Positions 17,354 through 25,641 of a DNA stretch of 64,000 bases are shown here, piece after piece; position 1 is the first letter of the stretch; the number at the start of each line of letters is the position of its first letter. The notes beneath the pieces were generated by a model. That model searched no databases and was not told where the DNA came from. It saw only the letters and a list, made by a program, of their open reading frames with translations. This stretch comes from CBDDFV01 sp965227335. Its GTDB lineage: Bacteria > Planctomycetota > Phycisphaerae > Phycisphaerales > SM1A02. The stretch covers positions 62,001 through 126,000 of the forward strand of contig CBDDFV010000010.1 of assembly GCA_965227335.1 (NCBI GenBank), in the 5' to 3' direction. Position numbers and translations under genes: made by a program.

Positions 17354-18352
17354 ATGGAAGTGCGAGACACCAAAGACACTGCACAGACAGAAGACGGCGC
17401 CTCACGACAAAAGCTGTCACTTCCCACACTGCTAAGGAAAGTGCCCGGCACTGGCTTGCTCGAAGGGCTGATTCGGACTGTGTTGCCGGGGCTGCCCGCC
17501 ACATGGGCGATCTTCTTGGTGGTGATGTTCGCTATCTTTCTCTTAGTTGGCGTTGTCACCACTGTCTTGGCAACGAAGCAGCAGAATCCTGCCTGGCTGA
17601 TTGGCTGGACCGGGTTCGCCGTATTGGCACTTGCGATGTTCTTCGTCAAGACACTGACGCTTCACTCGGATGGCGCCCCGATGCCCGCCAAATCAGATCC
17701 TCTGGAGGCGGACGGAACACTCATTCAGTCTTTTCGAGTGCCGCAAGACTTCGACCCGGTAGGGCGAGACGATCTACAGAGCGGGCTCCGGCGTCTTGTA
17801 AGTGCAATCAAACAGTCACTCGTGCAACAAGAAGTGGACGTTGACGCCGCCTCGTTTCAAGCGAATATCTTCACACCCGTTGTTGGGCCACACACGGGCG
17901 CCCCGGCGACCCTTCGCATGGCTGTGGGCCATCAAGTCAGCCCCGGCCTCGACAAGCTCAGTTTTCGCCCGAACCAAGGGCAAACTGGCGTGGCATTCAG
18001 CCAGCGAGAGGAGCTGTGGGTGCGAGTTGTAGAATGGGATGGCGATCGCCGAGTCTGGCGAGGCCGAAAGAACCTTGACGACGAGCGCTACCAGATGGAA
18101 CTCTGGCAGGAGAAACTACTGCCGAAGTCCTTGTCATGGGTGATCTCCTTTCCAATCATCTTTCCTGATCCCGCCCACGTGCGACATGTTCTTGGCGTGA
18201 TCAACGTAGATGGGCACGATCTACCTGTAGAGGATCATCACCTCGAGAATCTCCTGAAAGATGAGGCGGTCGTTGACAGTACGTCGCGAATCAGTGAGGT
18301 CTTTGCACGACACCAACACGCCGTCGTCAGCGTCACCCTCGCTCCTGTGTAA
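17354..18352 (+). CDS. Two-TM membrane protein with GAF-like sensor domain
   Basis: 332 residues. Soluble N-terminus, two transmembrane helices (about 50-72 and 80-98), then a GAF-type domain (about 125-315). GAF hallmarks are FRPNQGQTGVAFSQREELWV in the middle and SWVISFPIIF followed by HVLGVINVDG near the end, as in GAF domains (..GvaG.a....; ..S..svPi....; vlGVl.vds). The ligand is unknown. Codon use is unlike neighbours, including TTA at codon 64. It sits between cdd and a HAD nucleotidase with gaps of 21 and 9 bp, so it is likely the sensor or membrane anchor of the cassette. Confidence 0.82.
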   Translation: MEVRDTKDTAQTEDGASRQKLSLPTLLRKVPGTGLLEGLIRTVLPGLPATWAIFLVVMFAIFLLVGVVTTVLATKQQNPAWLIGWTGFAVLALAMFFVKTLTLHSDGAPMPAKSDPLEADGTLIQSFRVPQDFDPVGRDDLQSGLRRLVSAIKQSLVQQEVDVDAASFQANIFTPVVGPHTGAPATLRMAVGHQVSPGLDKLSFRPNQGQTGVAFSQREELWVRVVEWDGDRRVWRGRKNLDDERYQMELWQEKLLPKSLSWVISFPIIFPDPAHVRHVLGVINVDGHDLPVEDHHLENLLKDEAVVDSTSRISEVFARHQHAVVSVTLAPV

Positions 18353-18361
18353 GTACACTCG

Positions 18362-18964
18362 ATGCCGCACCTCTGCATCGACATCGACAACGTGATCGCT
18401 CGTACCGACGATGTTGTCAGAGCGATCATTGCTGAAGTCACGAACGGCGAGGTCAACCTCAAGTACGACGATATTACCACGTACAACTACTATGAATGCC
18501 AGTGCGCCGGACCCGATGGCGGGACGATCGGCATATCGCGTGAACAATGGCGCACTGTACACGACCTGCTCTCACAGCGGTCGCGACTACTCAGCCTGAA
18601 ACCAATGGCGCGAGCGGCCGAGGCGCTCAACGAACTCGCCTCGGGGTGCGATATTCACTTCGTGACATCACGTCTCCGGCACTCGCATACGCGCACCACT
18701 ACGATCGAGTGGCTCCACCGGCATGGTTTTCCTGAGCATGACCTGCACTTCGTTTCACACATGCGAAAGCACGTCGTCATGGGCCCGTGCCTGATCTGGG
18801 TTGAGGATCATTATGAGCAGGCGGTGGAAGTCGCCTCCTATTCTCCTTGCATCCTGTACCGACATCCGTGGAACAGCGATCGAGAACAAGTGGACGGCCT
18901 GGAGTGGGCGCGCGATTGGGACGAGATCCACGGTCGCATCGAGCATCTGATCCGATCAGCCTGA
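18362..18964 (+). CDS. HAD-superfamily 5'(3')-nucleotidase-like protein
   Basis: 200 residues. HAD motif I is CIDIDNVIA (D7, D9), motif II FVTSRL (T102/S103), motif III lysine in MRKHV (about K136) and motif IV WVEDHYEQA (E148, D149). The arrangement with a short helical cap resembles 5'(3')-deoxyribonucleotidases (NT5C family), which dephosphorylate (deoxy)nucleoside monophosphates. It is the third gene of the low-GC cassette. Together with Cdd it could convert dCMP to deoxycytidine to deoxyuridine (inference). Confidence 0.75.
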   Translation: MPHLCIDIDNVIARTDDVVRAIIAEVTNGEVNLKYDDITTYNYYECQCAGPDGGTIGISREQWRTVHDLLSQRSRLLSLKPMARAAEALNELASGCDIHFVTSRLRHSHTRTTTIEWLHRHGFPEHDLHFVSHMRKHVVMGPCLIWVEDHYEQAVEVASYSPCILYRHPWNSDREQVDGLEWARDWDEIHGRIEHLIRSA

Positions 18965-19072
18965 GCGCTCCGACCGTGGGGCGGAGCACTGCAACGAAGA
19001 ACGCGGCGGACGTCGAACGCCCGCCGCGCGGTGGAGATGGATCAGGCCGTCGGGTGACGCCTGTTCGAAAAC
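18965..19072. other. Intergenic hairpin after the cassette
   Basis: A stem CGCGGCGG (19002-19009) / CCGCCGCG (19021-19028) lies 38 bp after the nucleotidase stop. It has no T-run on either side, so it is at best a weak terminator between convergent transcription units. Confidence 0.35.
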
Positions 19073-19412
19073 TCAGTCGCAGTCGACCCAAGCGGCGAGG
19101 AGGATGGCGAGGTCTTCGGCGTCGACGCTGCCGTTCGCCGGGGCGCCGGCGATGTCGCCGGGGCGCGGGGTCAGGCCGCTGATGTCGTAGCGGAGGAACG
19201 CCTGGCCGACGTTGACGCCCTTGGCGTTGAGGGTGGCGGTGAGGTAGAAGACGCCGTCTTCGGTGAGGAAGCCGCCATCGTTGTTGAAGACATCGATGGT
19301 GTAGCCGTCGTCGTACGTGCCATTGCCGTCGAGGTCGACGGGGTCGCCCTGACGGGCGATCACGGTGTCGCCGTTGAGGACGAGCACGGCGTCGGCTTCT
19401 TCGGAATCACCT
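19073..19412 (-). pseudogene. 5'-truncated dockerin-tailed exported protein
   Basis: About 110 codons with no signal peptide. The visible part contains VLVLNGDTVIARQGDPVDLD and a GVFYLTATL strand, as in the tandem beta-repeats of secreted planctomycete proteins, then a short dockerin-like tail (NGSVDAEDLAILLAAWVDCD). The 5' end is lost where the divergent gene at 19493 begins; the frame stays open further but with no homology. It is most likely the surviving 3' end of a larger gene. Confidence 0.6.
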
Positions 19413-19492
19413 TGTTTCGCACGGCGGCGTCCGATAGGTTCGGGCGTGGGCCTCGTGTGCGCCCAATCGGAACCGAATGGGAGGAGCGGAGC

Positions 19493-20785
19493 ATGATGAC
19501 GACGCGGGCGTGCGGCATGGCGGGAATCGCAGCGTTGTGGACGGTCGGGACGGCGTTGGGCGGCGGGACGCCGGTCGAGTTGTTCCTGATCGACTTCGAA
19601 GGCTTCGCCGAGGAGACGGAGATCAGCAACCAGTACGCCGATCTCGGCGTGACCTTCGAGATCGAAGGCGACCCGACGCTGCTCCCCATGATCGCGCTCG
19701 AAGGCAACCCGCGTGTGGCGTACTTCGCCGGCGGGAGCGACCGGCCGATGTCGAGCGGCATCGCCGGACTCACCGACCCCATCGTCGATGGTGATTTCGA
19801 CATCCCGAACGACATCCGCATGAATTTTGATCCGCCGGCGACGAGCGTGCGGTTCTTCTTCATCGATCTGGACAACGGTCCGGTGACCGCGACCGCATTC
19901 GATGCGGACGGCGCGGTGCTGGACACGAAGACGATCGCGCCGGGCGACCCGGAGATCATGGGACCGTCGGTCGAGTTCGCGCTGGCGGGCGGCGAGATCG
20001 CGTCCGTGCTCGTCGACGTGCCGGACGTGGCGCCGGTGCAGTACGCGATCGACTACGTCACGTTCACGCGGCCGTGCCTCGACGGCGACTGCGGCCAGAC
20101 GATCGAAGTTGCGCAGGAGAGCGCGCCGGGCGTCGGCGACTTCGATGACAACGTGCTCGGCACGCTCCTCGCGTATCCGACGACGGTGAGTCCGATCCAG
20201 TTCTATTCGTACAACGTGCCCGAAGGGGATTCGTGGAACGGACCGTCGCTGACGCCGGTGGCGGACCGCTCCCATCTCCTCCTGGCCCAGGGACCGGCGG
20301 ACCTGACGTTGTTCATCGTGCAGGACCGGGCGGTGCCCAACGATCCCGACGGCGGCGAAGCGGAGATGAGCTTCGAGCTTGTGGGCGATCCCAACGGCGC
20401 GTTCATCTCGGTCCGCGACGACCCCAGCGGCGAATCCGCGGCGGGGTACATCGAAGCGTCGCCCTACCTCATCCTCGCGGGCTGGAGCTGGAACACGTGC
20501 TGCACCGACGGACTCGCACTGAGCGGCATCGACCAGGGGACGACGATCTACGTGCAGTTCACGAACTTCGACAACATCGCGTCCACCGACACGATCAAGG
20601 GCCTGACGGAATGGGTCGCCTACTCCGCCGACGGAAACGAGGTCGCGCTGGCGCTGGAGGAGGACCGGCGGGTGCGGCTGCAGGTCGCCGCGACGGATCC
20701 GTGCGCGGCGGATCTCAACCGCGACGGCGTCGTGAACGCGGGGGACCTCGCGATCCTGCTCGCGTCGTGGGGCGCGTGCCGCTGA
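19493..20785 (+). CDS. Secreted protein with GC-type dockerin tail
   Basis: 430 residues. Signal peptide at the N-terminus (CGMAGIAALWTVGTALGG), then a beta-rich domain beginning FLIDFEGFAEETEI, of the type found in PEP-CTERM/anchored exoproteins. The C-terminus DLNRDGVVNAGDLAILLASW is a single dockerin-like calcium-binding repeat typical of Phycisphaerae surface proteins. Function is unknown; cell-surface or matrix attachment is likely. ATG 19493 is chosen for the signal peptide and GGAGGAG-like RBS 8-14 nt upstream. Confidence 0.78.
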   Translation: MMTTRACGMAGIAALWTVGTALGGGTPVELFLIDFEGFAEETEISNQYADLGVTFEIEGDPTLLPMIALEGNPRVAYFAGGSDRPMSSGIAGLTDPIVDGDFDIPNDIRMNFDPPATSVRFFFIDLDNGPVTATAFDADGAVLDTKTIAPGDPEIMGPSVEFALAGGEIASVLVDVPDVAPVQYAIDYVTFTRPCLDGDCGQTIEVAQESAPGVGDFDDNVLGTLLAYPTTVSPIQFYSYNVPEGDSWNGPSLTPVADRSHLLLAQGPADLTLFIVQDRAVPNDPDGGEAEMSFELVGDPNGAFISVRDDPSGESAAGYIEASPYLILAGWSWNTCCTDGLALSGIDQGTTIYVQFTNFDNIASTDTIKGLTEWVAYSADGNEVALALEEDRRVRLQVAATDPCAADLNRDGVVNAGDLAILLASWGACR

Positions 20786-20920
20786 TCGCGACGGCCCGCC
20801 GGCTCGGACGTCATTCCCGACGTCGCGGGGGGACGCGGCCCGGTCGCCGGACCGCGGTGCGGGTTTCGATTACCATGCCCGCTCGCTGCCGAACGCTCTT
20901 CGTGCGCACGAGGTTCCACC

Positions 20921-22939
20921 ATGCCTGATTCACCGCCCAACCGCGACGGTTTCCTGCAGACGCACTACCGCGAGATCACGCTGTCGGCGGTGATCTTCGC
21001 GATCGTCATCGGCGTCGTGATGAACGCCGCGATCACGTACGCCGGCCTGAAGATCGGCTTCACGATCGGGGGCTCCGCGATCGCGGCGGTCCTCGGCTTC
21101 GGGGTGCTGCGGGGGATTCTCCGCAAGGGATCGATCCTCGAGACGAATGTCGCCCAGACCATCGCGTCCGCCGTGAACACGTCGAACTCCGGCGTGATCT
21201 TCACGGTGCCGGTGCTGTTCCTGCTCGGGTACCAGTTGAAGGGCGGTTCGGTCGACTTCTGGCTGATCACGCTCGGCTGCGTGGCGGGGGCGTATCTCGG
21301 GGCGGCGTTCATCATTCCGTTGCGCAAGCAGATGCTGGACATCGAGCGGCTGCGGTTCCCGAGTCCGACCGCGGTGGCGTCGATCCTGAAGTCGCCGGGG
21401 GCGGGGGCGGCGAAGGCGGTGGTGCTGGTGATCGGCATTCTCGTCGGGGCCGCGATCTTCCTGCCGACGCAGATCGAGACGCTGACCGGCGCGTTCGGGG
21501 CGGAGGGCTGGGGGCTGCAGTACACGCCGCTCATCGGGGCGGGTCTGGACAGCGGGCTGCAGGTGCTGGGCAACGAGACGTTCGACCTCGGCCGGCTGCT
21601 CGGGATTCCGGTGCAGGTGGAGGTGATCTTCGCGATTGCGCCGTTCGCGCTGGGGGCGGGCTACCTGACGGGACGGGCGGGGCTGTTCGTGCTGGCGGGC
21701 GGCGTGCTCGCGTACTGGGTCCTGAACCCGCTCGCGTACGAACTGGGCTGGATGCCGGGCGTCGAGGCGGAGGCCGCGGCGGGATACGGGTACAGCGCGT
21801 TCAACAAGCCGCTCGGCATCGGTCTGCTCCTCGGCGGGGCGTTGATGGGCGTGCTCTTCGCGTTGCCGGCGATCAAGGAGGCCCTGAAGTCGATCGCGGC
21901 GGCGGGCAAGGTGGTCGGCGGCCGGGACGAGTTGAGTCTGAAGCCCGTGGCGGCGGTGATCATTCTCGGCGGTCTGATTCTCTTCGCCGCCGCGTACGTG
22001 ATGGGCAACCGCCCGATCAACACCGTCGACCCCGTCACGCAGACGGCGCTGGCGACGGTGGAGTCGACCGAGACGATTTCGGTGAACGGCTACACGCTGG
22101 CGTTCGAGTCCGCCGCGTCGGTCGAGGCGTGGAACGCGCTGGACGACGACGTCCGGGACGCGAAGCTCGATGCGATCAATGCGAATCCGGGTCTGCTGGC
22201 GTCGATGTCGCCGGTGGTGCGGACGATCATCATCACGCTGATCGGTCTGGTGTGGATCTGGTTCGCGGGGATCATCATCGCGCAGTGTGCGGGGATGACC
22301 GACTGGTCGCCGATTTCGGGACTGGCGTTGCTGACGGTGGTGCTGGTGATGTTCCTGGCCGGGACGGGGGCGGTGGTCGGGGCGGTGCTGATCGGGGCGG
22401 CGCTGTGCGTGGCGATCACGCTCGCGGCGGACATGATGGGGGACCTGAAGACGGGCTATCTCGTCGGCGCGCAGCCGCGCCGTCAGCAGATCGCGGAACT
22501 CATCGTGGTCGGCATCGGTCCGGTGGTGTGCATGCTGACGATTCTGCTGATCGCCTCCGCGAACATGCAGGAGTTCGGAGTGGCGATGGGCGAAGGGACG
22601 CCGACGCGGGCGCCGCAGGCGCTGGCGTTGCAGTCGGTGATCACGGGGGTGCAGGGCGGCGACATGCCGTACTGGCTCTACGGCTTCGGTCTGCTGCTGG
22701 GGGCGTTGCTCGGGATCGGTTCGTTCCCGGGGCTGGGGGTGCTGGTCGGTCTGTCGATGTACCTGCCGTTCATCTACATCTCGACGTACGGCCTGGGCTG
22801 CCTCGTGCAGATGGGGGTGGCGAAGGTCAAGGGGCAGGCGTGGGCGGAGGACTGGGGGGTGCCGTTCTGTGCGGGACTGATCGTGGGGGAATCGGTCCTG
22901 GCGTTGCTGATCAATGGTCTGCTCGTGGTGATGGGGTGA
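20921..22939 (+). CDS. OPT-family oligopeptide transporter, copy 1
   Basis: 672-residue inner-membrane transporter with about 15 hydrophobic segments. Family blocks include YAGLKIGFTIGGSAIAAVLG near the N-terminus, ETNVAQTIASA, RLRFPSPTAVASIL and DMMGDLKTGYLVGAQPRRQQ near the C-terminus. Bacterial OPT proteins import oligopeptides or metal chelates coupled to protons; the substrate here is unknown. The gene is followed after 1-4 bp by a small membrane protein (22944), suggesting a functional pair. A paralogue lies at 36455. Confidence 0.92.
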   Translation: MPDSPPNRDGFLQTHYREITLSAVIFAIVIGVVMNAAITYAGLKIGFTIGGSAIAAVLGFGVLRGILRKGSILETNVAQTIASAVNTSNSGVIFTVPVLFLLGYQLKGGSVDFWLITLGCVAGAYLGAAFIIPLRKQMLDIERLRFPSPTAVASILKSPGAGAAKAVVLVIGILVGAAIFLPTQIETLTGAFGAEGWGLQYTPLIGAGLDSGLQVLGNETFDLGRLLGIPVQVEVIFAIAPFALGAGYLTGRAGLFVLAGGVLAYWVLNPLAYELGWMPGVEAEAAAGYGYSAFNKPLGIGLLLGGALMGVLFALPAIKEALKSIAAAGKVVGGRDELSLKPVAAVIILGGLILFAAAYVMGNRPINTVDPVTQTALATVESTETISVNGYTLAFESAASVEAWNALDDDVRDAKLDAINANPGLLASMSPVVRTIIITLIGLVWIWFAGIIIAQCAGMTDWSPISGLALLTVVLVMFLAGTGAVVGAVLIGAALCVAITLAADMMGDLKTGYLVGAQPRRQQIAELIVVGIGPVVCMLTILLIASANMQEFGVAMGEGTPTRAPQALALQSVITGVQGGDMPYWLYGFGLLLGALLGIGSFPGLGVLVGLSMYLPFIYISTYGLGCLVQMGVAKVKGQAWAEDWGVPFCAGLIVGESVLALLINGLLVVMG

Positions 22940-22943
22940 CGTG

Positions 22944-23843
22944 ATGAAGCGACTTGCGGGAATCCTGATCATTGTCTCGGTCGTGCTCGGCACGATCGGC
23001 GCCGCCACCGCGTACACGCCGCTCGTGCAGACGCTGTACTCGTTCGAGCCGGAGATCCTGCCGACGCTCGCCCGCCCGGTGGAGATGTCGGTGGACCGTC
23101 TGGAGGACCTGCCGACGGCGGAGCGTCCGACCCTCGGGGGACCGGTGTACGCCGCGGGCGACGAGGAACCCCTCGCCGTGCCGACGATCACCGGCCCGCC
23201 GGACTACCTGCAGGCCCGCCCGCTCTCCGACGCCGACTTGCGTCGGTTTCGCGCGGCGGGCGTCGACCGGGTTCCGATCCTCGTCCCGCCCGCCGACGGT
23301 CGTCGGATCACCGAGGAAGAGATCATCATGCTGCGCGACCTCGGGGTCGAGCGCATCGTGGCCAAGAACTTCCGCTTCGAGCACTGGTCGGGCCGCTGGT
23401 GGTTCATGCTCGGTTGTCTCGGCCTGCTCATCGGCGGACTGATCCTGCGGCTGGAGTCGGCCGAGACCACGGCCCCGGGTCCGGGCGTGCGGGCGCCCGG
23501 CGGCGAGGCGGCGTTGCGTGACGCGCTGGAACGGGTGCGGACGCTCATCGCCGCCCGCGACACGCCGTCCGACACGCCGCGCGTGGCGCAGATCCTCGCC
23601 ACGATCGACCAGGTGCATGCGGACTGTCTCGATCCGTTCGTCGCGGGACGGACGAAGATCATCAACACGGCCGGCATGGCGGGGTACGCGCAGATCATGG
23701 ACGTCTTTTCCGGCGCCGAACGCCAGCTCAACCGGGCGTGGTCGGCGGCGGCGGACGAGCAGCTCGACGAATCGGAGCTCTGTCTCGAAGAGGGCGCGGA
23801 GCGGCTGGAGCAGACGTTGAAGAAGATGTCGGCGGTGCGGTGA
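22944..23843 (+). CDS. Membrane protein coupled to the OPT transporter, unknown function
   Basis: 299 residues (300 if the in-frame GTG at 22941 is used). An N-terminal TM helix (about 4-26), an extracytoplasmic segment with a YTP..QTLYSFEPEILPTL-like stretch, a second TM helix (about 152-172) after WSGRWWFMLGCLG, then a cytoplasmic alpha-helical tail with an acidic end. No family recognised. The start lies only 1-4 bp after the OPT stop, so it is probably translated with it and may be an accessory subunit. Confidence 0.72.
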   Translation: MKRLAGILIIVSVVLGTIGAATAYTPLVQTLYSFEPEILPTLARPVEMSVDRLEDLPTAERPTLGGPVYAAGDEEPLAVPTITGPPDYLQARPLSDADLRRFRAAGVDRVPILVPPADGRRITEEEIIMLRDLGVERIVAKNFRFEHWSGRWWFMLGCLGLLIGGLILRLESAETTAPGPGVRAPGGEAALRDALERVRTLIAARDTPSDTPRVAQILATIDQVHADCLDPFVAGRTKIINTAGMAGYAQIMDVFSGAERQLNRAWSAAADEQLDESELCLEEGAERLEQTLKKMSAVR

Positions 23844-23858
23844 CGGCGAGGCGCCCCG

Positions 23859-24374
23859 TCAGGTGAGTTCGCCCGCGTACCCGGCGGAGAAGCCGGGGGC
23901 GTCGCGTTCCGTCAGTTCGACGATGCGCTTGGCGATCTGACGGAGATGAAGCTGGTCGTGGGCGACCCACGCCGCCAGAAGATCGCCGGCGCGAAGCACG
24001 CCGAGTTTCGGGTGCTGGTGGGCGGCGGACCAGTTGGCGTCGCGTTGTCCGCAGAGCCACGACATCTGGTCCTTCCGCGCCGCCGCGAACGTGGCGAGCA
24101 GCGTCGACAGTTCGCTTTCGCGATGATTGCGGGCCTCGACGGTGCGTTCCGGATCGATCGGCGGCCAGGGGGCGACGGGATCCGTGAGCGTGAGACGGAT
24201 GCGGACGGGGAAGTCGAGCTCCTCCTCGTCGACGAGGTGGCCGATGATCTCGGTGATCGACCAGCGTCCGCCGTCGGGCCGCCAGCGGGCTTCGTCCGCG
24301 TTGACGCCGGCCACGACGGCGTGGAGCGCGGCGGGGAAGACGTCGAGTCGCGTGATGAGGCGGTCGATCTTCAT
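23859..24374 (-). CDS. DinB-like four-helix protein
   Basis: 171 residues. The DinB/YfiT fold is indicated by GRWSITEIIGHLVDEE (first metal His), a central charged helix and AAWVAHDQLHLRQIAKRI (paired His). These metalloproteins are often thiol-dependent transferases; the substrate is unknown. ATG 24374 overlaps the lpxB stop by four bases (ATGA), so the two genes are translationally coupled. Confidence 0.87.
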   Translation of the reverse strand: MKIDRLITRLDVFPAALHAVVAGVNADEARWRPDGGRWSITEIIGHLVDEEELDFPVRIRLTLTDPVAPWPPIDPERTVEARNHRESELSTLLATFAAARKDQMSWLCGQRDANWSAAHQHPKLGVLRAGDLLAAWVAHDQLHLRQIAKRIVELTERDAPGFSAGYAGELT

Positions 24375-25567
24375 CGGGTGGGCGCCGTTGAGCGTTCGTT
24401 GAGGTTGAGGATCGCGTCCGCCGCGTCGTCGGCGGGCCGACGCTGGGAGAACCGCAGGCAGACGCGGGACAGGGCTTCGCGCTGCCGCGCTCCGTGGCGG
24501 GAGTCGGAGAGCAGGCGGGTCATCTCGCGGATGACGGGATCCGCGCCGCCGACGTGGGGCACGAACTCGGGGCAGATCTCTTCTTCGGCGATGATGTTCG
24601 GCAGCAGTCGGAACGGCGTTCGGAGCATCACTTTCGACAGGAGCCACGCGATGGGGTTGACCTTGTAGACGCCGATCAGCGGTTTGCAATGGCGGGCGAT
24701 GTGCAGCGTCACGGTGCCGGAGACGGCGAGACAGACGTCGGCCCACGCGATGCAGGGGTCGATGTCGGTCGACGTGATGTGCAGGCCGGTCGGGAAGACG
24801 GGCAGCTTCTTGCGGATGAGTTTCGAGACCTCCGGCCGTTGCGAGACGAAGACGCCGGTCATGCCGGAGTTCCGGGCCTGCAGTTCCGCGTACGTCTTGA
24901 CGAGCAGCGGCAGGTTGGCGCGGACCTCGTGCAGACGCGACCCCGGAAAGATCGCGACCCGGGGCGCGCCCGCGGGCAGGCCGTGCATCCGTTCGACGAT
25001 GAGATCGCGGTCGAGTTCGCGGTTGATCGCCGGATGCCCGATGAACTTCGCCGGGACCTGACGCGAGTTGAACCAGCCGTCCTCGAACGGGAGCACGCAG
25101 AGCACGAGGTCGGTGAGCCGACGCAGCTTGCGGATCCGCCAGCCCCCCCACGCCCACAGTTGCGGCGCGACGAGGTGCACGATCTTGGCCCCGCGATTCC
25201 GCATGATCTTGCAGATGCCCCAGTTCGCGGCGGGGGAGTCGACGGCCACGTGCGTCACCACGCGGTACTGCATCGCCCACCGCTTGATCCGCTTGTGTTC
25301 GCGTCGGACCGCGCCGGCCCGGGCGATGGCGCCGAGACCCATCGCGCCGGAAACGGCGGTCTCCTCGATGAGCGTCGCCCCGGCCTCCGCCATGCGCGGC
25401 CCGCCCCAGGCGTACACCTTCATGTTCGGGCGACGCTCGAGCAGGGCCCGGATCACCGGGGCCGCGACCTGGTCGCCGCTTGGTTCGAACGCCGTGAAGA
25501 GGATGGCGCCCCCGAGCGGGTCATCGGCGGCGGAGTCGGGCGCGGCGGCGGGAGCGGCGGTGGTCAT
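24371..25567 (-). CDS. lpxB: Lipid-A-disaccharide synthase
   Basis: 398-residue GT19 glycosyltransferase joining UDP-2,3-diacylglucosamine and lipid X to make the lipid A disaccharide at the inner membrane. Recognisable blocks are FEPSGDQVAAPVIRAL (family SGDLxA block), YAWGGPRMAEAG, VDSPAANWGICK, APQLWAWGGWRIRKL, FPGSRLHEVRANLPL and SGTVTLHIA. ATG 25567 is preferred because 36 upstream residues are basic and unconserved. It implies an LPS outer membrane. The downstream dinB-like gene overlaps by 4 bp. Confidence 0.9.
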   Translation of the reverse strand: MTTAAPAAAPDSAADDPLGGAILFTAFEPSGDQVAAPVIRALLERRPNMKVYAWGGPRMAEAGATLIEETAVSGAMGLGAIARAGAVRREHKRIKRWAMQYRVVTHVAVDSPAANWGICKIMRNRGAKIVHLVAPQLWAWGGWRIRKLRRLTDLVLCVLPFEDGWFNSRQVPAKFIGHPAINRELDRDLIVERMHGLPAGAPRVAIFPGSRLHEVRANLPLLVKTYAELQARNSGMTGVFVSQRPEVSKLIRKKLPVFPTGLHITSTDIDPCIAWADVCLAVSGTVTLHIARHCKPLIGVYKVNPIAWLLSKVMLRTPFRLLPNIIAEEEICPEFVPHVGGADPVIREMTRLLSDSRHGARQREALSRVCLRFSQRRPADDAADAILNLNERSTAPTR

Positions 25568-25641
25568 GATGTTCCGGGCGGCCCGTCGAGGGCGACGGCG
25601 ACAGGCAGGATCGTGAGCGACAGCACGAATACCATACCCGC

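Noticed and set aside
18965..19072. Terminator of the cdd cassette
   Set aside because: Good stem but no T-run, so only noted as a hairpin.
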